Below are positions 25,665 to 34,754 of a DNA stretch of 64,000 nt, piece by piece (within the stretch, counting starts at the first letter, position 1; every line of letters starts with the position of its first letter). The translations under genes were made by a program, and so were the position numbers. This DNA is from Leishmania mexicana MHOM/GT/2001/U1103 (Eukaryota; Euglenozoa; Kinetoplastea; Trypanosomatida; Trypanosomatidae): assembly GCF_000234665.1 (NCBI RefSeq), contig NC_018337.1:1585824-1649823 (forward strand). Reading direction: 5' to 3'. The notes under the pieces are model-generated. The model saw only the letters and a program-made list of their open reading frames with translations. It searched no databases and was not told the DNA's origin.

Positions 25665-28600
25665 ATGCTCACCAAGTTCGAGGCGCGTTCGTCCCGCGTG
25701 AAAGCGGTTGCGCTACACAACAGCGCCACGTGGGTTCTCTGCGGATTGCACAACGGTGCTGTGCAGATTTGGGACTATCGTATGAGCACATGTGTCGACA
25801 CGTACACAGAGCATGTTGGCGCAGTGCGCGGCGCGGACTTCCATGTGAACCAGCCTCTCTTTGTCACCGGCGGCGATGACTACACAGTGAAGGTGTGGAA
25901 CTACAAGCTGCGGCGCTGCCTCTTCACGATGACAGGACATATGGACTATGTTCGCACCACTTTCTTCCACCACGAACAGCCGTGGATCGTTTCCTGCTCG
26001 GACGACTTCACCATCCGTATCTGGAATTGGCAGAGTCGAAAGAGCATTGCGTGCTTGCCGGGTCACAATCACTATGTCATGTGCGCCCAGTTTCACCCGT
26101 TCAGCGACCTTGTTGTGTCCGGCAGCCTGGACAAGACAATCCGAGTGTGGGATATCTCGGCGCTGCGACACCGGAAGGAGGAGGCCGGCATCACGCACGA
26201 TCTCCTGGGCACGACGGATGTTGTGGTGCGGTACGAGTTGGACGGGCACGAGAAGGGTATCAACTGGGTTGCCTTTCACGCGTGCGGCGACCTGCTACTC
26301 TCTGCCGCCGATGACCGCACAGTGCGCCTGTGGACGATGTCGGGGACATCGTGCTACGTCTCTCGCACGTTCACCGGACACACCAGCAACGTGTGCTGCG
26401 CCGTCTTTTACAGGAATGACTATCTCATTTCCTGTGCAGAAGACCGCACAATTCGCGTGGTGCACATGTCCTCCGGCGTGACGGTGCAGACGTTCCGTCG
26501 CGAGGTGGAGCGCTACTGGATCATGGCAAGCGACTCGACGCGCAACCTCATCGCCATTGGCCATGACGCGGGTCTGCAGGTCTTCAAGCTCACTCGGGAG
26601 CGGCCCGCCTTTGCGATCCACAACACGACGCAACTGTACTACACATGCCAGAACAAACTCCATATGTACAACTTCGAGACCGAGGAAGTCACTTCCTCTG
26701 CCGTCACCTACCAGTTTTACCCGCCGACGGCGCTCTCGTGCTGTCCGACGACTGGAGGCGTGATGCTCTCCTACGCTACCGGGGGTCCGCAAGTGGATTG
26801 GATTCCGAAGCCACTGGCAACAAGGACATGCAACGTGGAGGCTACCATGAAAGGCATCGACGGCGTTTTCTTTGGCGGGCACAAGCTCGCCTACGTGGAC
26901 GTCAACGGAAAGATGTGCATCCAGAATGTGGCCAAGGCCGGTGGAAAGCCGCAGCAGACCGACGTGTCGTGCAGTCGCATTTATCCTGGCCCCGTCGGCT
27001 GCGTCCTTTGCCAGAGCAACGACAAGATCCTCCTGTACCAGGTGGCGCAACACGGCGCGGTGGCCGAGGCGACAGTGTCAGGGGTACGGTACGCTGTGTG
27101 GGACAAGGATTTCTCCAAGGTGGCGCTCATCGCCAAGAACACGGTGACCATTATGACGAAGCGCCTCAAGACTATCGCGTCGGTTGCCGAGTCGTCGGCC
27201 CGCATTAAATCCGCCGCCTTCGACGAGACGCGGGACGTTATGTACTTCACCACATCCAACCACCTCAAGTACTGCTACCTGCGCAACGGCGAAACGAGCA
27301 CTATCAGCACGCTCAAGAACGTCGTCTACCTGGTGCGGGCCGTGGGCGACTCCATCTACGTCTTGACACGCGACGGTCGCGTTCTGCGCAAGGAGCTGGA
27401 CAACGTGGAACTGAACTTCAAGCTGAAACTGCAGCAGCAGTCGTACCGCGACCTAATCCGCATTATGCAGCAAGGCAAGCTCAAAGGTCAGGCGCTGGTC
27501 GGGTACCTACACAAGCACGGACACTCCGAGATCGCCTTGCACTTCGTCAGCGACTCGCTCACGCGCTTCAACCTCGCCATCGAGTGTGGCGCCATCGACA
27601 TTGCCAAGGCGACCGCGATTGAGCTCAACCAGCCAGCCATCTGGCGTCGCCTTGCCGACACCGCCACAAACTTCGGTGACATCCAGCTGGCCCAGTTTGC
27701 GAGTGCCAAGGCTGGCAACTACTACGCCTCTGGCCTGCTTGCCCTTCTTACGGGAAACACCGCCTCGGTCGCCAACCTTGTCAACGCCACCCGCGACGAC
27801 AACTTCAAGCTGCATTATAGCATGTACATCGACGACGCGAAGCAACGCGTGGACATCCTCTGCAAGGTTAACCAGCTGCCTCTGGCGTACGTGACGGCGA
27901 AGTCGCACGGTTTGGAGGAGATGGCGGCGCAGGTGCTGCAACGGATGGAGCCGGAGGTGGCGGCGCGCGTGCAGGCGCAGCGATTCCATCCAGCGTCGCA
28001 GAGGCGAACGGTTGAACCAGCCACGGAGAACTGGCCTATGCTGCAGGTGGAGGAGTCCGTGTTTGCGCGACTGCTGAAGGAACCGGGCCATTTGGACATC
28101 ATCGCCCAACAGGAGCTCGACGAGGACGTCGCCGCCGGCGCTGGCTGGGACGACGACGAGGACGACGACACGCTACTGCCTGGCGTGGGTGCAGACACCG
28201 GCGATGCAGGGGCGCTGGCTGACAGAGATGAGATGGGTGGCGGCTGGGACGACGACCTCGACATTGACGTGTCCGCTGCTCTCCCGGATACCGGCGGCGC
28301 CACTTCCGATAGCACCGGCTACGTCGTGCCGCGCGAGCGTCCGCCCATCATGCAGATATGGGCTGACGCCTACACACTTCCTGCTTTCCACGTCGCTGCC
28401 GGGTCTTTTGCGAGTGCGCTGCGCCTGCTGCAGCGCCAGATCGGCTTGGCAGACCCGACACCGCTGAAGCCGTACATGCTGCAGCTGTGGGCAGCCGTTA
28501 ACGTGTGCAGGCCTGCACCGAACGGCCTGTGTACGGTGCTCGCCATGTCCACGCAGCCGCCGGACAGCGAGACGGAGGTGCGCCACGCCCCGGCATTGCC

Positions 28601-29255
28601 GGACTTCATGCCTGTGCTCGCCGATAAGCTGCGAGTTGGCTACCAGCTGTTCGTTGAGGGCAAGTTTTCAGAGGCGCTGGATGTCTTCCGCAGCATTCTG
28701 CACCTCTCCGTCATGACAGTTGTCAAGGATGACCAGCAAAAGGCAACGCTGCGCGAAATCATGGTGATTGCACCCGAGTACACGCGCGCTCTCGCGCTGC
28801 AGCTGCAGCTGCGCACCCTCAACGCCTCCTCTCCGGAGGCGCTGCAGTTGGCGCTGTACTTTACACACTTCCGTCTTCACCGCGCGCACCTGACACTGGC
28901 CCTTTCACAAGCGATGAGCAAGGCGTACAAACAGAAGAACATCAAGACCGCCGCCGAGGTGGCACGCCGTCTGCTGGAGCAGGACCCACCCCAAAACAAG
29001 GCACAGCAGGCCGCCGCTATTATCACCGAGGCAGACCGCAACCCCACTAACGCTGTCCAAATAGACTACGACGAGCGCAACCCGTTCACCCTATGCTCTG
29101 CCACCTACAAGCCCATGTACAAGGGCGTCGTGACTCCAGTGCGGTGCAGCTACTGCTTGTCGCCGGCTGACCCATCTTACAAGGGAACCTTGTGCTCCGT
29201 GTGCAAGTTAGCCAAGATTGGCGTCGACAGTGCCGGTCTCGTCAATCGAATTTGA
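25665..29255 (+). CDS. COPA: Coatomer subunit alpha (alpha-COP)
   Basis: The 1196-residue protein matches the family length of about 1200. N-terminal WD40 repeats (about 1-300) include the hallmark start MLTKFEARSSRVKAVALH, then HNGAVQIWDYRM, DDYTVKVWNYK, DDFTIRIWNW, LDKTIRVWDIS and DDRTVRLWTM. A second beta-propeller and alpha-solenoid follow (about 330-780). An acidic linker (around 815-900, with GWDDDEDDD and GGWDDDLDIDV) leads to the C-terminal COPI_C domain that binds epsilon-COP, ending with a CxxC pair block (RCSYCLSPAD, LCSVCKLAKI). It is a subunit of the COPI coat for Golgi-to-ER retrieval. The start at 25665 is the canonical N-terminus; the upstream open frame is leader. Confidence 0.96.
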   Translation: MLTKFEARSSRVKAVALHNSATWVLCGLHNGAVQIWDYRMSTCVDTYTEHVGAVRGADFHVNQPLFVTGGDDYTVKVWNYKLRRCLFTMTGHMDYVRTTFFHHEQPWIVSCSDDFTIRIWNWQSRKSIACLPGHNHYVMCAQFHPFSDLVVSGSLDKTIRVWDISALRHRKEEAGITHDLLGTTDVVVRYELDGHEKGINWVAFHACGDLLLSAADDRTVRLWTMSGTSCYVSRTFTGHTSNVCCAVFYRNDYLISCAEDRTIRVVHMSSGVTVQTFRREVERYWIMASDSTRNLIAIGHDAGLQVFKLTRERPAFAIHNTTQLYYTCQNKLHMYNFETEEVTSSAVTYQFYPPTALSCCPTTGGVMLSYATGGPQVDWIPKPLATRTCNVEATMKGIDGVFFGGHKLAYVDVNGKMCIQNVAKAGGKPQQTDVSCSRIYPGPVGCVLCQSNDKILLYQVAQHGAVAEATVSGVRYAVWDKDFSKVALIAKNTVTIMTKRLKTIASVAESSARIKSAAFDETRDVMYFTTSNHLKYCYLRNGETSTISTLKNVVYLVRAVGDSIYVLTRDGRVLRKELDNVELNFKLKLQQQSYRDLIRIMQQGKLKGQALVGYLHKHGHSEIALHFVSDSLTRFNLAIECGAIDIAKATAIELNQPAIWRRLADTATNFGDIQLAQFASAKAGNYYASGLLALLTGNTASVANLVNATRDDNFKLHYSMYIDDAKQRVDILCKVNQLPLAYVTAKSHGLEEMAAQVLQRMEPEVAARVQAQRFHPASQRRTVEPATENWPMLQVEESVFARLLKEPGHLDIIAQQELDEDVAAGAGWDDDEDDDTLLPGVGADTGDAGALADRDEMGGGWDDDLDIDVSAALPDTGGATSDSTGYVVPRERPPIMQIWADAYTLPAFHVAAGSFASALRLLQRQIGLADPTPLKPYMLQLWAAVNVCRPAPNGLCTVLAMSTQPPDSETEVRHAPALPDFMPVLADKLRVGYQLFVEGKFSEALDVFRSILHLSVMTVVKDDQQKATLREIMVIAPEYTRALALQLQLRTLNASSPEALQLALYFTHFRLHRAHLTLALSQAMSKAYKQKNIKTAAEVARRLLEQDPPQNKAQQAAAIITEADRNPTNAVQIDYDERNPFTLCSATYKPMYKGVVTPVRCSYCLSPADPSYKGTLCSVCKLAKIGVDSAGLVNRI

Positions 29256-30431
29256 TACGTGAGCCAGGCGGAAGCGTCCTCCACTGGCTGGATGGTCCCC
29301 TCGGCGTTTCAAGAAGGGATGTCTTTCCCTCTCGTCGCCGGCTCCATGGGCTGTGTGAGCCGCTCGTCGAACGAAGTAGTAGGGAGACACACGTGCGCGA
29401 CGGTCAGGTATCGTAACAGTATAGGGCAGCTGCCTCCTTGCCCGAATCGCTGGCACACGTGTTAAGTAGTGTTGCCCCTCCCCCTCCCCATTTTTTTTTC
29501 ATCGGCGACGATGATGCTTTTGTTTTGTGTGCCCTTTACGACTGTCTTAGCGGCGCGTTGAGTTGTGTGGGTTGAGAGAGGAGCGGGGATTGCTGGAGCA
29601 TCCACATTGGTGTCTCCATTCCTTTCCTTCTTTCATCTTTCTGCATTTCTATCTCTCCGTTGGCGTTGCTTTTTTTTGTTTTGGTGTTCGTTCGCATGTC
29701 TCATGGCACATGTTCAGAGAGCTGTAGTTGGACGATCACCTCAGTAATACGTGGCAAGAGGGCCTACAGCGTTGTTGTTTGCTTAGCCGTTTTCTCGGGC
29801 TTTGCCGTCGCTCTTCTTCGGCCTCCGACAGACGTGGAATGTGGTTTCTCGTGTTGTCGCCATTGTCGCAACTGGTGTGTTTGTGTCCCCCCTCCTCGTG
29901 CCATATCTTTCACATGGCGTCCCACCCTGCCCCTGCTCTTCAACATCGGCCAGCGCCAAAGTGGAGGGGGAGGGGGAAGTAAACGCGTCACGTGCACGGC
30001 AATATGGGACAACCGACTGTTTTGTCTGTTCTTTTCGCTGTGTGTGTGTCTCCTGTCGTGCAAATGCCAGCCACTCCAAGGCTTCCTTTACGACTGACGG
30101 AAACGGTGATCAGCGCCGGACCGTAGCGAGCACGTGCGGCGGCGCACTACAGAGGGTCGTAGTCCAACAATGCGCACTCGATCTCCTCCGTCTGCCACAA
30201 GCACACGGAATCGCAAATACCCCTTTCACTTTGCGCTTTTGTTTTCCGGTTTGGTGCTCTTCAAACATCCTCTCACATGACCAACCGTCGCAGACACTCA
30301 GGAACAGCTTCTTCTGTGGCTAGTCAATCCTTTTCCTTGAAACGACCTCAAGCATCACCCTCTACCGTATTTTTGTGTAGCGTAGCATAGCATCCTGTCT
30401 TTGTGCGCGTGTGCGGATCATCATCATTGCC
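29256..30431 (+). other. Intergenic spacer, 1.2 kb
   Basis: Open stretches here start only at non-ATG codons and are Cys/Ser-rich junk in appearance. The probable acceptor for the next gene is TTTTTGTGTAG, with the AG at 30379-30380. Confidence 0.4.
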
Positions 30432-30770
30432 ATGACGCGGTGGAACCAGAGGATGGCCAAGATGGCCTTCCGGCGCTCCAAATTCCGTCGCTTAGCCTGG
30501 GGCGACGGTGACCCGTACCCCTACACCCCGCGCGCCACCTTCCGCTACCAGTGGGATGACTGGCCGATGTGGGAGAAAATGTGGCACCTCGCTGTCGGTG
30601 TGCTGGGCATCGAGTTCGCCGTATGGGCCTACTACTCGAAGCTGAACAGCCGCATGGACTGGGCACGCGAGGAGGCACTGCGTCGCATGCGTCTGCGTCG
30701 TGAGGCCCAGGAACTGATGATCCTCGAGGGCGATACCTTCCCGAGCGACATCCAGCCAGACCGCCACTGA
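30432..30770 (+). CDS. Small single-TM protein, 112 aa, probably a mitochondrial complex subunit
   Basis: The start is basic (MTRWNQRMAKMAFRRSKFRR), as in a short mitochondrial presequence. An aromatic Pro/Tyr/Trp-rich stretch (about 22-48) follows, then one transmembrane helix (about 51-68, HLAVGVLGIEFAVWAYY) and a highly charged Arg/Glu helix (about 72-95). This N-in basic, single-TM, charged-tail layout is typical of accessory subunits of respiratory complexes. I cannot name the family. A second ATG at 30453 is possible. GC3-rich codons and a clean spacer on either side support it as a true gene. Confidence 0.75.
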   Translation: MTRWNQRMAKMAFRRSKFRRLAWGDGDPYPYTPRATFRYQWDDWPMWEKMWHLAVGVLGIEFAVWAYYSKLNSRMDWAREEALRRMRLRREAQELMILEGDTFPSDIQPDRH

Positions 30771-31351
30771 CGTTGCCCACCCCGCACGCATCTCTGGGGG
30801 GAGGAAGAGCGATTGCGGCTGTGCCCTCTTTTCCTGATGCTTGTTTGATGTGCCTCCCTGCATATGGTTGTCCTGTACGACTTGACAGACGGTTGGTGAC
30901 ATCTCTGCCGATATTGCATGTACGCCTCCACGGATATCCGCACCAAGAGACCTGCTGCTTTTTTTTTGATTTGGGGGGAGGGGTCTTGTGACGCTGTCGC
31001 GCACACACGTCGAGCCCGCACACCTGCGACCGCATGGACGACGCATGGACTTCTTTTTGTGAGCAAGTGACACCCGTGGAATGATCACGACGTCCGCGAT
31101 GGCGATTTTATCGGCTTGCACGACGCGCGCGCGTGTGCCACGACTCTGATCTTCATCGCTCCCCTGATTATCACACCTTTCTCTTCGCTCTGCATCCTTT
31201 CTCTGTACCTGTGAAGGGAATTTGTTTCTTCAAGTGCGAGTCCCTTGCCCGTCACAACGAAGCCGCAGAGTTTTGGCGCGCCTCTATCGCCACCCCTTCG
31301 GCCCGACCTCTGTCCCACAACCCTCTCTATGCTCCGACAGCCTTTATCGCC
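30771..31351 (+). other. Intergenic spacer
   Basis: No gene is seen. There is a T-run at about 30959-30968. Pyrimidine-rich DNA at about 31180-31210 with an AG at about 31219-31220 is a candidate acceptor. Confidence 0.35.
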
Positions 31352-32041
31352 ATGAAAAACGTACTCCTCATCGGTGCTCGCGGTGCCCTTGGTCGTGCCG
31401 TGGCGAACGCCTTTGCCAAAGGCAAATGGTCCATCATCAGTGTAGATCAGGCAGCTGCTGTCCAGCGGGGCGATGACTGCTGTGCTGTCAACCCGGCAAG
31501 CTCCATTGAGGAACTGCAGGAGGCCTACAAGTCTGCGGTTACGGGACGCAAGGTTGACGCAGTGATCAACGTGGCTGGCAGCTGGGCCGGCGGCTCTGTC
31601 GCGGACACCTGCACCGCTGCTTCGACAGAGCTGATGCTGAGACAATCGCTCTTCTCCTCTGTAGCAGCGGCGCATGTGTTCAGTACGCAAGGTGAAAGGG
31701 ATGGGCTTCTTCTTCTCACCGGCGCAGCGGCTGCTGTGAGTCCCACTCCCGGCATGATTGGGTACGGCACAGCAAAGTCTGCAGTGCACTTTCTCTGTCA
31801 GTCTATTGCGGCAGACCCATCCGTGTTGCCGACAGATGCGAGTGTCCTGGCTATCCTCCCCACTATCCTTGACACTCCCGGAAATAGAAGTGCGATGCCT
31901 CACGCTGACCGCTCCACGTGGACCTCGCTCGAGGACGTGGCGCAGCAGATCGTGGAGTGGAGCAATGGAAGTCGTCGTCCTGCTAGCGGATCACTCGTCA
32001 AGATCGTTACAGAAAACTCGAAGACGCGCTTCATTGTGTAG
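31352..32041 (+). CDS. QDPR: Quinoid dihydropteridine reductase (short-chain dehydrogenase)
   Basis: The 229-residue protein has a length typical of QDPR. It is a Rossmann-fold SDR: the cofactor motif GARGALG lies near the N-terminus (MKNVLLIGARGALGRAVANA), followed by acidic D at the end of beta-2 (SVDQAA), which favours NADH. VINVAGSWAGGS corresponds to the QDPR VICVAGGWAGGN-type loop, the catalytic Tyr-x3-Lys is YGTAKSA, and PTILDTPGNRSAMPHAD is the QDPR signature after the active site. It recycles quinonoid dihydrobiopterin to tetrahydrobiopterin, complementing pteridine reductase in folate/pterin-auxotrophic Leishmania. The ATG at 31352 gives the canonical N-terminus; the upstream frame starts with GTG. 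Confidence 0.92.
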   Translation: MKNVLLIGARGALGRAVANAFAKGKWSIISVDQAAAVQRGDDCCAVNPASSIEELQEAYKSAVTGRKVDAVINVAGSWAGGSVADTCTAASTELMLRQSLFSSVAAAHVFSTQGERDGLLLLTGAAAAVSPTPGMIGYGTAKSAVHFLCQSIAADPSVLPTDASVLAILPTILDTPGNRSAMPHADRSTWTSLEDVAQQIVEWSNGSRRPASGSLVKIVTENSKTRFIV

Positions 32042-32568
32042 AAACAGAAAGCACCGAGCTGGCCCACTGACCGGAGAGGCCTGTGTGCGCTGTGTCAGGG
32101 AAAGCAGCCTAGTCGCACGTGCGTCAAAGGGGCTGAGCGCTTACGAGCTGAGGAGGTAAAGTTCCCTTTAGCGATCTAAATAGTCCTTACTCAGATAGAC
32201 GTTCAACCTGCGCGCTTTGCTCTGCTCATCTCTTTTGATGACACATGTGCGCCATACTTCACATCACCGCCTACGTGCGGCGCTCTTGTCGGCAGCACCA
32301 CTGGATGACGAACGCGTGAAGTGGTAAGAGTTCGCAATGAATCACTGGCCACGGTGCCTTTAAGCGCGCACACGGGGCATTACACTTACTCCCTTCTCTC
32401 TGTATTCTTGCACTTCGCCTTTGATTCAGTTCAGTCCATCATCCCGTTTTCTTTCACTGACCCGAACGTACATACGCGATCAACTTGGCCGCTTGCCCAA
32501 CCAGGCTCACCTCTATACGCAAACGCACGCACACCTACAGGCAGTCTCCCCCGCTCTTGGCCGCGAAA
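32042..32568 (+). other. Intergenic spacer
   Basis: No gene is seen. Pyrimidine-rich DNA (about 32390-32460) precedes AG 32539-32540 (CACCTACAG), a candidate acceptor 28 nt before the proteasome ATG. Confidence 0.4.
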
Positions 32569-33231
32569 ATGGCGTCTGGCGGATCTGTCATCGCAATTAA
32601 GTACAACGGCGGTGTGCTGATGGCGGCGGACACGCTGCTGTCCTACGGGTCTCTCGCCAAGTGGCCCAACATCCCGCGCATCAAGCTCCTCGGCAGCTAC
32701 TCCGCCGTGTGCGCCACAGGCAGCTACGCCGACTTCCAGATGATGGCCAAGCAGGTGGAGGACAACATTGAGCGCCAGAAGATGTACCACAACGTGGACG
32801 AGTTGAAGCCTAGTGAGGTGTTCAGCTACCTGCACCGCTCCATCTACCAGAAGCGCTGCGACTTCGAGCCGTGCCTGTGCCAGATGGTCTTCATTGGCGC
32901 CCGCGACAGTGAGACGTTTCTGGCGGCCGTGGACGACGTCGGCACGCGCTGGGAGGACGACTGCGTCGCGACCGGCTACGGCGCGTTCATCGCACTGCCG
33001 CTGCTGCGGCAGGCTCTGGAGAAGAACCCGGGTGGCTTGTCGCGGGTCCAGGCGGAGCAGATCCTCACTGACTGCCTGCGTGTGCTCTTCTACCGCGAGT
33101 GCCGCTCCATCAACAAGTTCCAGCTGGCTGACGCCGCCGGCGACGGCGTGCGCATCAGCGAGCCCTTCGACGTGGAGACGAACTGGGAGTACGAGGGCTT
33201 CTGCTTCGAGAAGACCGCCATCATCCGCTGA
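32569..33231 (+). CDS. 20S proteasome subunit beta-7 (PSMB4 type)
   Basis: The 220-residue protein is an N-terminal-nucleophile-fold beta subunit. The start GGSVIAIKYNGGVLMAAD and SYGSLAKWPNIPRI match PSMB4 (VLGVKFEGGVVIAAD, SYGSLARFRNISRI). YADFQMMAKQVED, FLAAVDDVGTRWED, ATGYGAFIALPLLRQALE, CLRVLFYRECRSINKFQLA and VETNWEY also follow PSMB4 closely. No Thr occupies the nucleophile position after the start, and the propeptide is almost absent, so this is a non-catalytic structural subunit of the beta ring. The start is the first ATG after the acceptor. Confidence 0.93.
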   Translation: MASGGSVIAIKYNGGVLMAADTLLSYGSLAKWPNIPRIKLLGSYSAVCATGSYADFQMMAKQVEDNIERQKMYHNVDELKPSEVFSYLHRSIYQKRCDFEPCLCQMVFIGARDSETFLAAVDDVGTRWEDDCVATGYGAFIALPLLRQALEKNPGGLSRVQAEQILTDCLRVLFYRECRSINKFQLADAAGDGVRISEPFDVETNWEYEGFCFEKTAIIR

Positions 33232-34754
33232 TGACGTAGGACTGGCGGCGCTATCTCTCACCTGCCCACACACACATACATACATACGCTTCGCGTTTGT
33301 TTCTTTTCTGTATTGTGCATGCCTTGCTGTCTGTGTGTGTTTGTATGTGCAGTGGTGCTATCTTATCGGGTCCTCTCCCGTGTACCGCCTCCACGCTCGT
33401 CAACCATTGCCGTGTGGTGTTGAATATCTAAAGTCTGCGGTCTTGCGCAGCTCGATCTGATGTTTGTGGCAATTCAAGTGCACAAGAGAGCTATTTCATC
33501 GTCACCCTCGACATTCATGCTTCATTACCGCCTTTGGCCATCAGTGCCCTTCTCCGCGGTACTTTGTTGGTTCCCTCGACGCTGCCAGTGCAAATTTAGT
33601 CGGCCGTGTCACCCTTTCGTGAACGATGGAGGGGAGACCCTCCCTCTTCCTCCTCCTGATCGTGGGGAGACGCAGCGTTTGTTTCAGGGAGGGAGAGGAG
33701 GTAGCGGTCCCTGCTCCATGTATACTCACCCCTCCCCACCTGTGCATAGTACGCGATGACACAAACTGCTCTCTCCTCACACCCATTTCTTCTTCTCCCG
33801 CTTTCTCTACCGGCGCCTCCTCCACAACTCTTTCGCTCTTTGCTGAGCAACACGGATTACCGTGCAGGACTGTACAGTCATCGTTTTGTTATTGTTCTGC
33901 CGGGGCGTGCTGCTGACGTCAGCGGCGTTGGTAACAAGTTGTGTGTATGTATCTTTACTGCTTTCGGTAGCCTACCTGCGCATCATCATCCCCTCCTCTC
34001 CTCTTTCACTGCCTCCTTGCTCTTCTTTTCGGGACACCTTTTAGGCGGTGGCAGTACGTAAGCTCAACTACCACTCAGGGGGGGGGCTCGCGTGCCATCG
34101 GCTTCCTCTTCTTTTATTTCTTTTCCTTTTGGCGGCGTTGCTGCGGAGTAGAGACCTCGATTTCTATCTTCTTGTGAAGACGTGCGAACCAGCTACCTCA
34201 CATGCAGTGACGCCCACACGTGCGTGTTGGCAACACCGCAAAACGAAATCTTCCCTTGACGCCATCTTTCCTCTTGTGCTATTTTTCTTTTTTATCCGTG
34301 CTGAAGACGTCGCTCGAACTACCGTTTGACACGCCGTCGTGTTTCTGTGTGTCCGTCTGCATGACTTTTGTGGTCGAGCGCCCTCTGTTTCTCGCTGGGG
34401 GAAGACGTCACCGTTTGGGGAGGGAGGTGCGACTCGCAAGGATTGGTAGTCCTTAGCCTCTAGCCTCTTGACTGCTTCCTGCTTCACGGCGCTCCTGCGC
34501 AGTACTCGTGCAGGACGCGCCAGTGCTGCCTGTCGAGCTACTAGTGTTGTGCATGTCAAAGCTCTGCCTCACCTCCGCCTCCCCCTCGAAACCTTTTCTT
34601 TCCATTGTTTTTGTTCTGTCTGTTGTTCTTGAGAAGCTGTCGCCGTCTGTCTCCCTTTTCCTGTTCCGTTCTATTTAGGAGTTACACGGACACACACACA
34701 CACACACACACACATAACCCGACGTATATACTAACGGCTATCGAAACAGCAGCC
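33232..34754 (+). other. Intergenic spacer, 1.5 kb
   Basis: No gene is supported. It contains CACATACATACATAC-type repeats (about 33268-33290), several CT-rich tracts, and the TOR acceptor CTATTTAG with the AG at 34677-34678. The TOR leader carries a (CA)n run at about 34687-34714. Confidence 0.45.
34687..34714 (+). repeat. CA dinucleotide microsatellite in the TOR leader
   Basis: An uninterrupted CA run of about 12 units lies just downstream of the acceptor AG (34677-34678) and before the ATG at 34755, so it should be in the mature 5' UTR. Confidence 0.8.

Noticed and set aside
26295..27053. 252-codon minus-strand frame inside coatomer alpha
   Set aside because: Shadow of the WD40 region on the + strand; no independent support.
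29802..30323. 173-codon + frame between coatomer and the small TM protein
   Set aside because: Begins at TTG with no ATG in its body and shows no conserved pattern.
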